Assembly: GCA_965199555.1 (NCBI GenBank)
Contig: CBDASJ010000015.1
Span: 1-64,000 of the forward strand
From: LMUY01 sp965199555
GTDB lineage: Bacteria; Pseudomonadota; Alphaproteobacteria; Acetobacterales; Acetobacteraceae
DNA length: 64,000 nucleotides
Reading direction: 5' to 3'
Part shown: one piece after another, positions 17,013 through 25,858 of the stretch
Position numbering within the stretch: the first letter of the stretch is position 1
Layout: every line of letters begins with the position of its first letter
Program-made: the position numbers and the translations under genes
Notes under the pieces: model-generated
Told to the model about the DNA's origin: nothing
Database searches by the model: none
The model's input: only the letters and a program-made list of their open reading frames with translations

Positions 17013-17789
17013 TCAGAACCAGGTCCGTAAGCCGACCAGGAAGCGGGTGTCGTTGATCTTGCCGCCGCTTTCCCGGACCAGGCCTTCGGTGCCGCCGAAG
17101 CGGCGCTGGTAGGAGATGCCGATATAGGGAGAGAATTGCCGGGTGACATCGTAGCGCAGCCGCAACCCGCTATCGATGTCCGACAGCCCGGCGCCCACGC
17201 CCCGCCCACGATCCTGCTTGGTATACCAGTTGGTCTCGAACTGCGGCTGCAATACGAGCCGCTGGGTGAGATACAGGTCGTAGGAGGCGTTGGTTTTGAA
17301 CGCGTAATGCCCGTTGTCGCTGGCGTAAACGGTGGCGGCGACGTTCCAGAAGCCGATCGCCAGCCCCTGCACGCCGAGCGCCGCCCAGGTTCGGGTAGGG
17401 CCGCTATCCAGGTCGACGCGCACGCCGGCCTGCAGGTCGAAATAGGGGCTGAACGGGCGGCTGTAGAGGAATTCGTGGTCGCCATCGGACATGCGGCCGC
17501 GATTGTCCGCGTTGTAGCGACCTTCCGACTTGATCCATAGCCGATCGTGATCGGTACCAATCCAGCCCTGGCTGTCCCACCGCAGATAGCTGCCGCTGCC
17601 GATCCGGCCCTCGAGCTGGTCGAACCAGCCATGGAGGTAGACCCGGTTGTCGGCCACCGGACTGCCCCAGGGCGCGGCACCGTTCAGCGTATCCGACCCG
17701 AGGCCGGAGCCGAAGAAGCTGCTGCCAGCCAGCTGGGCGTGGGCGGCGCCGGGCAAGAGGAGCAGCAGCAGGAGGGCAAGACGCCTCAT
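17013..17789 (-). CDS. copB: Copper resistance outer-membrane protein CopB (first copy)
   Basis: The product is 258 aa with a cleavable signal peptide (LLLLLLPGAAHAQ). The mature part is beta-rich and matches CopB: VYLHGWFDQLEG, LYSRPFSPYFDLQAGVRVD, YLTQRLVLQPQFETN and a C-terminal aromatic Phe (LRTWF), typical of an outer-membrane barrel. The start ATG overlaps the copA stop (CATG/TCA), so it is translationally coupled. It probably binds or exports copper at the outer membrane. A second copy lies at 25855-26652. Confidence 0.85.
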   Translation of the reverse strand: MRRLALLLLLLLPGAAHAQLAGSSFFGSGLGSDTLNGAAPWGSPVADNRVYLHGWFDQLEGRIGSGSYLRWDSQGWIGTDHDRLWIKSEGRYNADNRGRMSDGDHEFLYSRPFSPYFDLQAGVRVDLDSGPTRTWAALGVQGLAIGFWNVAATVYASDNGHYAFKTNASYDLYLTQRLVLQPQFETNWYTKQDRGRGVGAGLSDIDSGLRLRYDVTRQFSPYIGISYQRRFGGTEGLVRESGGKINDTRFLVGLRTWF

Positions 17790-19600
17790 GCGGCCCTCGG
17801 GAGAACGCGCAACGTCCTGAACATGCCGGCCTCGAAATGGTAGAGCAGGTGGCAATGGAGTGGCCACTGACCGGTCGCCAGCGGCGTTACCAGCGCGCTG
17901 ACGCTGGTGCCCGGTAGCACGCTGATCGTGTGCAAATAGGGGTTGTGGGTGCCGTGGCCGTTCTCCAGCTCCATCCACATGCCGTGCAGGTGGATCGGGT
18001 GCGCCATCATGGTGCTGTTCTGGAAGGTGAGGCGGAAGCGCTCACCCAGCGTGACGTCGATGGGGCCGACCTCCGAGAACTTCTTGCCGTCGAAGCCCCA
18101 GATGAAGCGGTCCATGTTGCCGGTCAGCGTCAGGCTGATCTCGCGGGTCGGCGGGCGCGGGTCGACGCCCGGATGGACGGAGCGAAGGTCGGCGTAGGTG
18201 AGGATGCGGTGCTGGCCGGTGAGGTGGTCGAGCCCGTCGCCGGGTCGGTCGAGCCGCTTGGTGGCCATCTGCATGACGTAGTTCTGTTCGACAGATAGCT
18301 GCAGGGACTTCGTCCCGGCCGTGAGCGGCGCCATGGGCTGGTTGCCGGCGCGCCGTGCCGCCTCGGCCGGGCTGAGGCCGCCGAGCTTGCCGTCGATGCC
18401 GTCGATGCGGGTGCGGTCGGGATTCGAGGCGCCGACTTGGTCGGGCATCATGTGCGGCATGCCCATGTCGGCCATGGTCCGCATCGGCGCGGCCGTCATC
18501 GGCGGGATCGGCGCCTGCATGCCCGAGTGCGGCGCCAGCGTGCCGCGCGTCCAGCCGGAGCTCTCCATGTCCTGCGCGAACAGCGTGTAGGCGCGGCCCT
18601 CCGTCGGCCGGACAATCACGTCGAACGTCTCGGCCACGCCGATGCGGAGTTGGTCCACCGGCACCGGGTCGACGTCGTTGCCGTGGGCATTGACCACGGT
18701 CATGCCCAGGCCGGGGATGGAGATGTCGTAGTAGGTCATCGCGGACGCGTTAATGAAGCGCAGGCGGACGCGCTCGCCGGGCCGGAACAGCCCGGTCCAG
18801 TTCTGCCCGGCGGTCTTGCCGTTGATCAGATAGGTGTAGAGCGCCGCGGTGGGTGACTGGATGCCGCTCGGGTCCATGCGCATCTTCGCCCAGGTGGCGC
18901 GCTCGGAGATGGTGGTGCCGAGGCCGCTTTGCGCCACGTCGCTGAAGAAGGTGCCGACCGTGCGCCGGTTGTAGTTGTACATGTCTGCGGAGTGCTTGAG
19001 CCGGTTCTGCACCAGCAGCGGCGAGCCATCCATCCAGTCGCTCAGCACCACGACGTAGTCGCGATCCGCCCTCATCAGCGGCTCGCCGTCGGGCTCGATC
19101 ACCAGGGCGCCGGCCAGGCCCTTCTGCTCCTGGTAGCCCATGTGGCTGTGGTACCAGTAGGTGCCGCTCTGCACGACGGGGAAGCGGTAGGTGAAGGTCT
19201 CGCCGGGCATGATGCCGGGGAATTCGAGGCCGGGCACGCCGTCCATGCCGTTGGGCAGGATGATGCCGTGCCAGTGCATGCCGGTCATCTCCGGCATGTT
19301 GTTGGTGACGCGAAGGGTGACGACGTCGCCCTGCTTCCAGTGCAGCACCGGCGCCGGCATGCTGCCGTTGACGACGTTGGCCCAGTCGGGCGTGCCGGTC
19401 TTGTTGATCGCGACCCGATCGAGCCGCAGGTCGAAGCTGTTGCCGCGCAGCACCGGCGGCCCGTCCTCGCCCGCGGTCACGGCGCCCGCCCGCCCCGGCC
19501 AGCCCAGCGCCGACCCGGCGCCCAGGGTCGCCGCACCCGCGAGCAGGCGCCGGCGGGACAGGGTGAGCGTCTGCTGATTGTCAGGAGTGCGAGCGTTCAT
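17786..19600 (-). CDS. copA: Multicopper oxidase CopA (first copy)
   Basis: The product is 604 aa. A Tat signal (LSRRRLLAGAATLGAG) leads to a three-domain cupredoxin fold. All four copper motifs are visible: HWHG, HSH in YWYHSHMGYQEQ, HPIHLHGMW, and LHCHLLYHFEAGMF with the type 1 ligands. A short Met-rich linker (MRTMADMGMPHMMPDQ) lies around residue 370. It oxidises Cu(I) in the periplasm. First gene of copA-copB-grx/mauE-cytb561. The second copA at 24092 is clearly diverged, so the two are not a recent duplication. Confidence 0.95.
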   Translation of the reverse strand: MNARTPDNQQTLTLSRRRLLAGAATLGAGSALGWPGRAGAVTAGEDGPPVLRGNSFDLRLDRVAINKTGTPDWANVVNGSMPAPVLHWKQGDVVTLRVTNNMPEMTGMHWHGIILPNGMDGVPGLEFPGIMPGETFTYRFPVVQSGTYWYHSHMGYQEQKGLAGALVIEPDGEPLMRADRDYVVVLSDWMDGSPLLVQNRLKHSADMYNYNRRTVGTFFSDVAQSGLGTTISERATWAKMRMDPSGIQSPTAALYTYLINGKTAGQNWTGLFRPGERVRLRFINASAMTYYDISIPGLGMTVVNAHGNDVDPVPVDQLRIGVAETFDVIVRPTEGRAYTLFAQDMESSGWTRGTLAPHSGMQAPIPPMTAAPMRTMADMGMPHMMPDQVGASNPDRTRIDGIDGKLGGLSPAEAARRAGNQPMAPLTAGTKSLQLSVEQNYVMQMATKRLDRPGDGLDHLTGQHRILTYADLRSVHPGVDPRPPTREISLTLTGNMDRFIWGFDGKKFSEVGPIDVTLGERFRLTFQNSTMMAHPIHLHGMWMELENGHGTHNPYLHTISVLPGTSVSALVTPLATGQWPLHCHLLYHFEAGMFRTLRVLPRAA

Positions 19601-19917
19601 GTCCGCCTCAAAGGTAGGAGCTGTTCAGCTCTGGATTGTGACGAAGTGTATCGTGGAAGGGATGGGCGGTCACCGACCGTCCATCCGCTCTCAACGAGAA
19701 CTTGGGCCGCCGTCGCCGGCGCGTCAGGCTACCCTGGCGCCCCCTCGTTCGTCTGCGGCACCCGATTGGGTGGGGACGTCACATCTGCATGTGGAAAGCG
19801 CTCGTCCAGTGGCGCGGGGCGGGGCATCGCCGCCGCTCCGGTATCCGGGCCGAGCAGGGCCGGTGCGGACAGATGCGGCCCGGCCGTGTCAACGTGACGT
19901 GCGACCCCGTTCGAGGG
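19601..19917 (-). promoter_or_regulatory. Leader of the first cop operon
   Basis: This 317-bp stretch has no clear gene. Just before copA it contains a perfect inverted repeat GAGCTG-TT-CAGCTC (19618-19631) and, at 19635-19646, ATTGTGACGAAG, a motif that recurs with small changes in two other copper-gene control regions (20931-20944, 24005-24017). It is probably an operator region. Confidence 0.4.
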
Positions 19918-20040
19918 CTAGGCGTGTGGGATGAAAAGTCCCTGCTCGGAGCCGGTCTCGGGATTGCGGACGGGATCGGCGAACGCAGCCGCGCCAGCAA
20001 GCGAGAAGAACACGGCTACAACCGTGGACAGGTGAATCAA
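19918..20040 (-). CDS. Tiny putative secreted peptide (TTG start)
   Basis: The product is 40 aa. A signal-peptide-like stretch (STVVAVFFSLAGAAAFA) is followed by DPVRNPETGSEQGLFIPHA and a stop. The only usable start is TTG at 20040, directly after an in-frame TGA. AAGGAG lies about 16 bp upstream, which is rather far. It sits between the DUF4396 gene and copA on the same strand. A short secreted copper-locus peptide is possible, but so is chance; homologues would decide. Confidence 0.35.
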   Translation of the reverse strand: MIHLSTVVAVFFSLAGAAAFADPVRNPETGSEQGLFIPHA

Positions 20041-20160
20041 TCATCGCAATTCTACACTCCTTCTGCCGACTGCGGGTGAAGATCTGGCAGCGGCGAGAGG
20101 CCATTTAGTGCCGAATGGCGGTGAGGACTTTTACGAACTGTGTCGCATCCTTCGACTTCG

Positions 20161-20883
20161 CTACATTTCTTCCTTGAGCCCGATCCGGATCAGCCACCAG
20201 TTGACCGGGTAGGCCGTCGCGAAACCGCAGATCATGGCGATCTGCATGACGAACCAGAACTCGACGCTGTTGGCTTCCACCCGCGTGCCTAGCAGGGTGT
20301 CGAACAGATAGAACTGCGCGATGGCCATGAAGCCGTACATCCCGACCTGCCAGGCCGAGAGCGAGAGTGTGTCGGCCTTGATCGCCGCCCAGATCCCGGC
20401 CGCCACGCCCAGCTTCCGCATCGGCGCGATGGTGAAATACTGGAACACGATGCCGAACGCGTAGGCGAGCAGGTAGTCCAGCACCCAGACGGCGAACATC
20501 TTGTCGGAGAAGACGCTGCCGTAGCCGAACCAGACCGCGGCCGCCGGCGCGAGAAAGGCGAGCGTCTCGGCAATAATGTCGCCCAGCGTGCAGCCGCTGC
20601 CGCAATGCAGCGCGCCGTTGGCGACCAGAATCGGGAACGGCGATTTCGGCTTGGACATGTCCATGTCGCCGTGCATGGCGGCATGCGCCGCCGCCCGGCC
20701 ATGCGCGAAGTAGAGCCAAAGGATCGCGACGCTGCCAAACAGCGCAGTCACCGGCCAAACCACGCTCATGATCCACATGTGCTGCGGCCGACGGGCAACG
20801 TCGATCGCGATGATTGCCGCACAGATCGCGCCCAGCGCCAACGAGACGATCGAGAGGGCGTGCAGCCAAGTGGGGATCATCAT
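20161..20883 (-). CDS. DUF4396 membrane protein
   Basis: The product is 240 aa with about six membrane helices. The segment ANGALHCGSGCTLGDIIAE, with two closely spaced Cys, and the later FGIVFQYFTIAPMRKLG are typical of DUF4396 proteins, which often sit in copper or metal loci. A short His/Met stretch (HAAMHGDMDM) in the first loop could bind metal. The start is one of two tandem ATGs (20883 or 20880). It is divergent from the Met-rich lipoprotein at 21024. Confidence 0.8.
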   Translation of the reverse strand: MMIPTWLHALSIVSLALGAICAAIIAIDVARRPQHMWIMSVVWPVTALFGSVAILWLYFAHGRAAAHAAMHGDMDMSKPKSPFPILVANGALHCGSGCTLGDIIAETLAFLAPAAAVWFGYGSVFSDKMFAVWVLDYLLAYAFGIVFQYFTIAPMRKLGVAAGIWAAIKADTLSLSAWQVGMYGFMAIAQFYLFDTLLGTRVEANSVEFWFVMQIAMICGFATAYPVNWWLIRIGLKEEM

Positions 20884-21023
20884 TGCCTCGGAGTGGGAGA
20901 TGCCGCTTGAACGCCGGGCCGAGATGGCCGGTTCGTGACGAAACATGTCTGCCGGCCTCCGGCGCTTGCTGGGGCGCCGGCCGGCATGGCTGTCTGCATA
21001 TCCCGCTCTAGAGAGGAAAGTAG

Positions 21024-21410
21024 ATGCTCGCTCGTTTCCCGCTTCCGGCCTTCGGCCTCGCGCTCGCCGCCCTTCCCGCCGCTTGCGCCCCGCCCTCGGC
21101 CGGGATGGCTGGCCCCGCCCCGAGTGCGAGCCTGAGTGGCCCGGCCAACGCCGGCGGCGCGCCGATGGCGGGCATGGACCATTCCGCGATGATGAATATG
21201 AAAGGAATGGATCACTCCGGCATGAACATGCCCGGAATGGACATGACGAAAATGGACATGAAAAACTTGGACATGGGCACCATGATGAGCCACTGCGCCC
21301 AGATGCGGCAGCAGGCCGGCGCTGGGCAGACGGCGCAAGGCAAGCAGATGCTCGACCAATGCGACCAGATGGACCGCAGCATGGGCATGACGCCCCCGGC
21401 CCGGCGGTGA
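21024..21410 (+). CDS. Met-rich copper-binding lipoprotein
   Basis: The product is 128 aa. A lipoprotein signal ends in LPAAC. The middle is dominated by Met/His/Asp repeats (GMDHSAMMNMKGMDHSGMNM and MDMTKMDMKNLDM), like the MDHSxM repeats of CopA, so Cu(I) binding is likely. The C-terminus, with two conserved Cys (SHCAQMRQQ, LDQCDQMDRS), ends in MGMTPPARR. The same C-terminus without the Met block occurs at 23727-23879. Start: ATG 21024 after GAGGAAAGTAG. Confidence 0.75.
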   Translation: MLARFPLPAFGLALAALPAACAPPSAGMAGPAPSASLSGPANAGGAPMAGMDHSAMMNMKGMDHSGMNMPGMDMTKMDMKNLDMGTMMSHCAQMRQQAGAGQTAQGKQMLDQCDQMDRSMGMTPPARR

Positions 21411-21415
21411 CCGCC

Positions 21416-21799
21416 ATGCGTCCCGCCGCTCGCGCGTTGGTCCTCGCGTCGCTGCTGCTGTCGCCGGTCCCGCTGCTGGCGCACGGCGAGCGCCCTGTGG
21501 CGGCCCATGGCGGCGAGGTGCAGGACGCGCAAGGCATCTGGATCGAGCTGGCGGTCAAGGGCAGCGACGTCGGCGTCCTCCTTGTCGGCGAGGGCCATCG
21601 GCCGATTCCGGCGCAATCGGTCTCCGGGTCGGCGACCGTGCTCGTCGGCGGCAAGAGCTACAAGGTCGAGCTGTCGCCGGGCGCCGGCAACGGTCTCGAG
21701 GGCAAGTTGCCGGTCCCGGTCACGGGCAAGCTGGTCGCCGCCGTTTCCTTGAAGGTGGACGGCAAGCCGGTCTCAGCGCGCTTCGCCAGCCCAGCCTGA
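21416..21799 (+). CDS. Exported hypothetical protein of the copper locus
   Basis: The product is 127 aa with a signal peptide (ALVLASLLLSPVPLLAHG). The mature part is beta-rich (WIELAVKGSDVGVLLVGEG, ATVLVGGKSYKVELS) and His-rich near its start (HGERPVAAHGG). I recognise no named family. It lies 5 bp after the Met-rich lipoprotein gene, so it is probably co-transcribed and periplasmic. Its last 27 bp overlap the 3' end of the convergent chromate transporter gene. Confidence 0.6.
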   Translation: MRPAARALVLASLLLSPVPLLAHGERPVAAHGGEVQDAQGIWIELAVKGSDVGVLLVGEGHRPIPAQSVSGSATVLVGGKSYKVELSPGAGNGLEGKLPVPVTGKLVAAVSLKVDGKPVSARFASPA

Positions 21800-23077
21800 G
21801 AGGCGACGCGCAGGCCGCGTCCCGCCCCGCGGGGATCGTGACCTGCGCCCGTTTGAAGGCTGTTGAGCAAGCATGGAGACCAAACCCGCACAGGCGGTCG
21901 CCACGACGACGAGCAACACTGGCGCCCGCCACAGGACGAGCGCCGCGAATGCCAGGAGCACGATGGCGAAGTCCGCCGGGCTGCGCACTGCCGAGATCCA
22001 GATCGGGCTGAACAACGCGGCCAGGAGGACGTCGACGACGGTGGCGTTAACACCCATCAGCGCCGCCTGCACTGCCCGGCGGCTTTTCAATGAGTCCCAG
22101 AAAGGAAGCATCCCATACATCAGCAGGAGGCCTGGCAGGAACACCGCGACGAGCGCCAGCATGCCGCCCAGAACGCCGTTCGGCCCAGGGGACTGCGCCG
22201 CCCCGAGGAACGCGGCGAGGGTGAATAGCGGATCCGGCACGGCTTGCGCGACGCCGTAGCCGGCCAGGAAATCGTTGGCCGAAATCCAGCCGGCCGGCAC
22301 CATGGCACGCTCGAGCAGCGGCAACACCACGTGCCCGCCGCCGAAGACCAACAGTCCGGCGCGGTAGAACGCCTCGACCATCGCCATGGCATGCGAACCG
22401 GTGACCGTCGCCAGCAGCCACCAGCTCACGAGGAGGACGGGGACCAACACCAGGGCCAGCACCGCTGCCGCACGCGGCACTCGGAAGGGCAGGACGGCGT
22501 CGGGAGCGCTCAAGGCGGCGTCTCCGTATAGCGCCAGCCCAGCCGCCGCACCCGCGAGCAGGACGCCGATCTGTGTGCCGGCCGCTGGCAGCAGCAGCAG
22601 CGCTGCCGCCGCGAGGATCGCCAGCGTGGCCCGCGGCCAGTCCGGGCAGAGGCCGTTCGCCATGCCCCACACCGCCTGCGCCACAACCGCGACGGCTACC
22701 AGCTTCAATCCATGGACCAGAGCGGTCCCGACTTGCCCGCTCAAGACATCGACGCCGTAGGCCGCCAGCAGCATCACGACCGCGGATGGCATGGTGAAGC
22801 CCAGCCAGGCCGCCAAGCCGCCCTTGAACCCGCCACGTAGCACGCCGAGTGCGAAGCCGACCTGGCTGCTGGCCGGCCCGGGCAGGAACTGACCGATCGC
22901 CACCAGATCGGCAAAGCCCTTCTCGTCGATCCATCGGAGCCGCGTAACGAACTCCTTGCGGAAATAGCCGAGATGGGCGACCGGGCCGCCGAACGACGTC
23001 AGCCCGAGGCGAAGGAACACCAGCAGGATTCTCAGGAACGAATCGTGCGCTTGCGTCTCGTCCTCCCGGACCGTCAC
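21773..23077 (-). CDS. chrA: Chromate transporter ChrA (long-chain type)
   Basis: The product is 434 aa with two homologous halves of about six helices. The first-half signatures TSFGGPVAHLGYFRKEFV and QFLPGPASSQVGFALG and the second-half FGGGHVVLPLLE are diagnostic of the CHR family. It exports chromate at the inner membrane. The start is GTG at 23077, overlapping the stop of the cytochrome c gene (GTGA), an unusual pairing. The C-terminal ~20 residues are basic and may extend past the family end. Confidence 0.9.
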   Translation of the reverse strand: MTVREDETQAHDSFLRILLVFLRLGLTSFGGPVAHLGYFRKEFVTRLRWIDEKGFADLVAIGQFLPGPASSQVGFALGVLRGGFKGGLAAWLGFTMPSAVVMLLAAYGVDVLSGQVGTALVHGLKLVAVAVVAQAVWGMANGLCPDWPRATLAILAAAALLLLPAAGTQIGVLLAGAAAGLALYGDAALSAPDAVLPFRVPRAAAVLALVLVPVLLVSWWLLATVTGSHAMAMVEAFYRAGLLVFGGGHVVLPLLERAMVPAGWISANDFLAGYGVAQAVPDPLFTLAAFLGAAQSPGPNGVLGGMLALVAVFLPGLLLMYGMLPFWDSLKSRRAVQAALMGVNATVVDVLLAALFSPIWISAVRSPADFAIVLLAFAALVLWRAPVLLVVVATACAGLVSMLAQQPSNGRRSRSPRGGTRPARRLSGWAGEAR

Positions 23078-23721
23078 TGCTTGGCGTTCGTCCCGGTGTC
23101 CGTCGCGTTCGGGTCGGGCACGGCGCCCATCGGCATCACCATGCTGCCATGGTTCATTCCTTCCATGCCACCCTTCGCCTGCGCGGCCATCCAGAGCTCG
23201 TTGAATTGTTCGTCCGTCATGTCAGGCAGGCGTTGCAGCAAGGCCACGGTGTTCCACAGCAGCGCGTCGCCGTCGCTGGCCATGGAGGGCATGCCCGTCA
23301 TCTTGATGCCGTTCTTGAGGATCCAGAACATCTCGCCGGGCGTGTAACGCCGCGCCGCCTCTACCAGGTTGGGCGGCTGCGGATACAGCCCGTCCATCAC
23401 CACATTGCGCGCCGTGCCCGGGGCGCCGTGGCAGGTGGAGCAATGCTCGACGAAATGCCCGGTCGCCATCTCGATTGCCGCCGCTTCGTCGTAGCCCGGC
23501 GGTGGCAGCAGACCCGCAGCCCGCACCTGGATCGAGTGGGTCCGCGCCCGCTCCATCACCCAGGTGGTCACCGGCCAGTGCGGCGTGGTCGCGGCGACGT
23601 CGAAGGCGCCGGCGGCGATGGCTCCGGCACCGCCGGCCAGGGCCACGGCGCCGGCAGCCAGCAAGGTGACGACGACGGTCTTCACGCCAGTCTTCATGCC
23701 AGTCTTCACGGGGGGCCGCAT
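23074..23721 (-). CDS. Membrane-anchored or secreted cytochrome c
   Basis: The product is 215 aa. An N-terminal hydrophobic segment (TVVVTLLAAGAVALAGGAGA) acts as anchor or signal. One haem c site, CSTCHG, lies near residue 93, and a distal Met is likely in KNGIKMTGMPSMAS, the class I cytochrome c pattern. The C-terminus is Met-rich (GMEGMNHGSMVMPMG), fitting a copper locus. It is coupled to chrA by GTGA overlap. Probable role: periplasmic electron transfer. Confidence 0.8.
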   Translation of the reverse strand: MRPPVKTGMKTGVKTVVVTLLAAGAVALAGGAGAIAAGAFDVAATTPHWPVTTWVMERARTHSIQVRAAGLLPPPGYDEAAAIEMATGHFVEHCSTCHGAPGTARNVVMDGLYPQPPNLVEAARRYTPGEMFWILKNGIKMTGMPSMASDGDALLWNTVALLQRLPDMTDEQFNELWMAAQAKGGMEGMNHGSMVMPMGAVPDPNATDTGTNAKQ

Positions 23722-23726
23722 CGGCG

Positions 23727-23879
23727 TCAGCGCCGGGCCGGCGGCGTCATGCCCATGCTGCGGTCCATCTGGTCGCACTGGTCGAGCACCTGGCGGCCCT
23801 GCGGGCTCTGCGCCGTGCCGGGCTGCTGCCGGAGTTGGGCGCAACGGCCCATGAACGCGTTCATGTCCATCTTGGACAC
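23727..23879 (-). CDS. 50-aa Cys/Met protein, cytosolic remainder of a signal-bearing gene
   Basis: The product is MSKMDMNAFMGRCAQLRQQ onward and ends MDRSMGMTPPARR, nearly the same C-terminus as the lipoprotein at 21024. The start is GTG at 23879, five bases after GGAG. In the same frame, 10 bp upstream, ends a signal-peptide ORF (23889-23957). The two look like one former 76-codon gene split by an in-frame TAA. If translated from GTG, the protein would stay in the cytoplasm. Confidence 0.5.
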   Translation of the reverse strand: MSKMDMNAFMGRCAQLRQQPGTAQSPQGRQVLDQCDQMDRSMGMTPPARR

Positions 23880-23888
23880 CGGTGCTCC

Positions 23889-23957
23889 TTAAGGCTGGGC
23901 GAGCGCCGCGCCGGTGAACATCAAGGCCGTTGCGGACAGGGTGAGGAGGAAGCGCAT
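23889..23957 (-). pseudogene. Stand-alone signal peptide ORF upstream of the Cys/Met protein
   Basis: ATG 23957 starts MRFLLTLSATALMFTGAALA, then QP and a TAA at 23889-23891. It is a textbook Sec signal with nothing behind it. The frame continues directly into the 50-aa ORF at 23879, so a single stop codon interrupts the gene. The AAGGAG overlapping that stop may allow re-initiation. Confidence 0.5.
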
Positions 23958-24091
23958 GGGTCCATCATGTAACGCGAGCCGAATACGCGGGCCGGGCGCC
24001 CCCGAATGTGACGTAAGATTGCCCGGCGGCGCGCGTCGTTGACCGGGGGTGGGTGCGGTCAATATCCCGAAGCATCACCGGAGCTTCCCCC
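23958..24091. promoter_or_regulatory. Divergent control region between chrA-cytochrome and second cop operons
   Basis: The region contains AATGTGACGTAAG (24005-24017), related to motifs at 19635 and 20931 in front of other copper genes. A GGAG ribosome site lies before copA at about 24079. No standard -35/-10 pair is obvious. Confidence 0.35.
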
Positions 24092-25858
24092 ATGCCGACA
24101 CCGACCCTGACCCGCCGCACCGCACTCGGCGCCGCCGCTGCCCTGTTCGCCGGGTCGCGCAGCTGGGCACAGAGCCGCCCCGACCCCGCGGGCGCACCGC
24201 GCGTGTTCGACCTCGTGCTTGAGCACCGCACGGTGGACGTCACCGGCACGAGGCGCCCGGCCATGGTCATCAACGGCCAGCTGCCGGCCCCCGCGCTGCG
24301 CTTCCGCGAGGGTGAGGAGGTGATCGTCAACGTCACCAACCGGCTGCGCGAGGAGACCTCCATCCATTGGCACGGCCTGCTGTTGCCGAGCGGGCAGGAC
24401 GGCGTGCCCGGCATCAGCGACGGCTTCCAGGGCATCGCGCCGGGCGCGACGCACCAGTATCGGTTCCCGCTGATCCAGGCCGGCACCTACTGGTATCACA
24501 GCCATTCCGCGACGCAGGAGCAGTCCGGAATCTACGGCCCGATCGTCATCGAGCCCCGCCGCCCGGACCCGTTCGGCTACGAGCGGGACTACATCGTCGA
24601 GCTGTCGGACTGGACGGACGAGAACCCGGCTGCCGTGATCGCCAACCTCAAGCGGGACCCGAGCTACTACAACTACTCGCGCCGCACCGCCGCCTCGCTA
24701 GTCCGCGACATAGGTAAACCCAGCGCCGACCCAGCCGCGCTGGTCAAGGACCGGCTGATGTGGGCCGACATGCGCATGGACCCGACCGACATCGAGGACG
24801 TGACGGGCTACACCTTCCTGGTCAACGGCCTGTCTCCCGAGCGCAACTGGATGGCGCAATTCCGGTTCGGCGAGCGCATTCGGCTGCGCTTCATCAACTC
24901 GGCCGCCATGACGCATTTCGACATGCGCATTCCCGGCGTGCGGATGACGGTCGTGCAGGCGGACGGCAACAACGTCGAGCCGCTGGTGGTCGACGAGTTC
25001 CGCCTCGCGCCGGCCGAGACGCTGGACGTGATCGTGCGCCCGGCCGGCGCCGAGCAGTTCCAGATCCTCGGCGAGTCGATGGGCAGGCAGGGCTTCGCGC
25101 GCCTGACGCTGGCCACGCGCGAGGGCCTGCCGCCGCTGCCGCTGCCCGCGCACCGGCCGCGCCCGGTGCTAACCATGGGCGACATGGGCATGCCCGCCAG
25201 CACGCCGGGCGCGGACCGCGGGACGCACCGCCCCGAGACCGATCGGCCCGGCCACGTGGCCCCGATGGGCGACATGGGCGGCGGCATGGGTGGCATAAGC
25301 GGTATGGACCATTCCGCGATGGCGATGCCGGGAATGGACCATTCGGCTATGTCGATGCCCGGCATGGACCACTCGGCGATGGCGATGCCGGACCCGTTCA
25401 CCCAAGACGTCGGCGCTCCCGCCGGCGCGCGCGTGCTGTCGTACCGCGACCTACGCGCGCTCGCGAACCCCTGGGGCGACCGCAAGCCGGACCGCACGAT
25501 CCTGATCCGCCTGACCGGCAACATGGAGCGCTATTTCTGGTCCATCAACGGCCGCAAGTTCAGCGAGGCGCAGCCGATCGTGTTCAACACCGGCGAGCGC
25601 GTGCGGCTGCACTTCGTCAACGAGACCATGATGAACCACCCGATGCACCTGCACGGGCTGTGGATGGTGCCGGACGTCGGCAACGGCGCGCAGAACCCGC
25701 TCAAGCACGTGGTCAACATCAAGCCCGGCACGTCGATGGACGTGGACGTGGTGGCCGACGCGGAGGGCGGCTGGGCCTTCCACTGCCACATGCTCTACCA
25801 CATGGAGACCGGGATGATGCGCAAGGTGGTGGTGCGCCGGGCAGGGACCCCGGCGTGA
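24092..25858 (+). CDS. copA: Multicopper oxidase CopA (second copy)
   Basis: The product is 588 aa from ATG 24092 (an upstream start at 24053 would precede the signal). The Tat signal contains TRRTALGAAAALFAG. Copper motifs are HWHG, YWYHSHSATQEQ, HPMHLHGLW and FHCHMLYHMETGMM, complete for types 1-3. A Met/His repeat block (MDHSAMAMPG, three tandem units at about residues 407-432) is typical of CopA and absent in this form from the first copy. It heads copA-copB-regulator-kinase. It oxidises periplasmic Cu(I). Confidence 0.95.
   Translation: MPTPTLTRRTALGAAAALFAGSRSWAQSRPDPAGAPRVFDLVLEHRTVDVTGTRRPAMVINGQLPAPALRFREGEEVIVNVTNRLREETSIHWHGLLLPSGQDGVPGISDGFQGIAPGATHQYRFPLIQAGTYWYHSHSATQEQSGIYGPIVIEPRRPDPFGYERDYIVELSDWTDENPAAVIANLKRDPSYYNYSRRTAASLVRDIGKPSADPAALVKDRLMWADMRMDPTDIEDVTGYTFLVNGLSPERNWMAQFRFGERIRLRFINSAAMTHFDMRIPGVRMTVVQADGNNVEPLVVDEFRLAPAETLDVIVRPAGAEQFQILGESMGRQGFARLTLATREGLPPLPLPAHRPRPVLTMGDMGMPASTPGADRGTHRPETDRPGHVAPMGDMGGGMGGISGMDHSAMAMPGMDHSAMSMPGMDHSAMAMPDPFTQDVGAPAGARVLSYRDLRALANPWGDRKPDRTILIRLTGNMERYFWSINGRKFSEAQPIVFNTGERVRLHFVNETMMNHPMHLHGLWMVPDVGNGAQNPLKHVVNIKPGTSMDVDVVADAEGGWAFHCHMLYHMETGMMRKVVVRRAGTPA

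Noticed and set aside
20884..21654. N-terminal extension of the DUF4396 frame to 497 codons
   Set aside because: It lies antisense to the Met-rich lipoprotein and its neighbour; the real protein starts at the ATG pair at 20883/20880.
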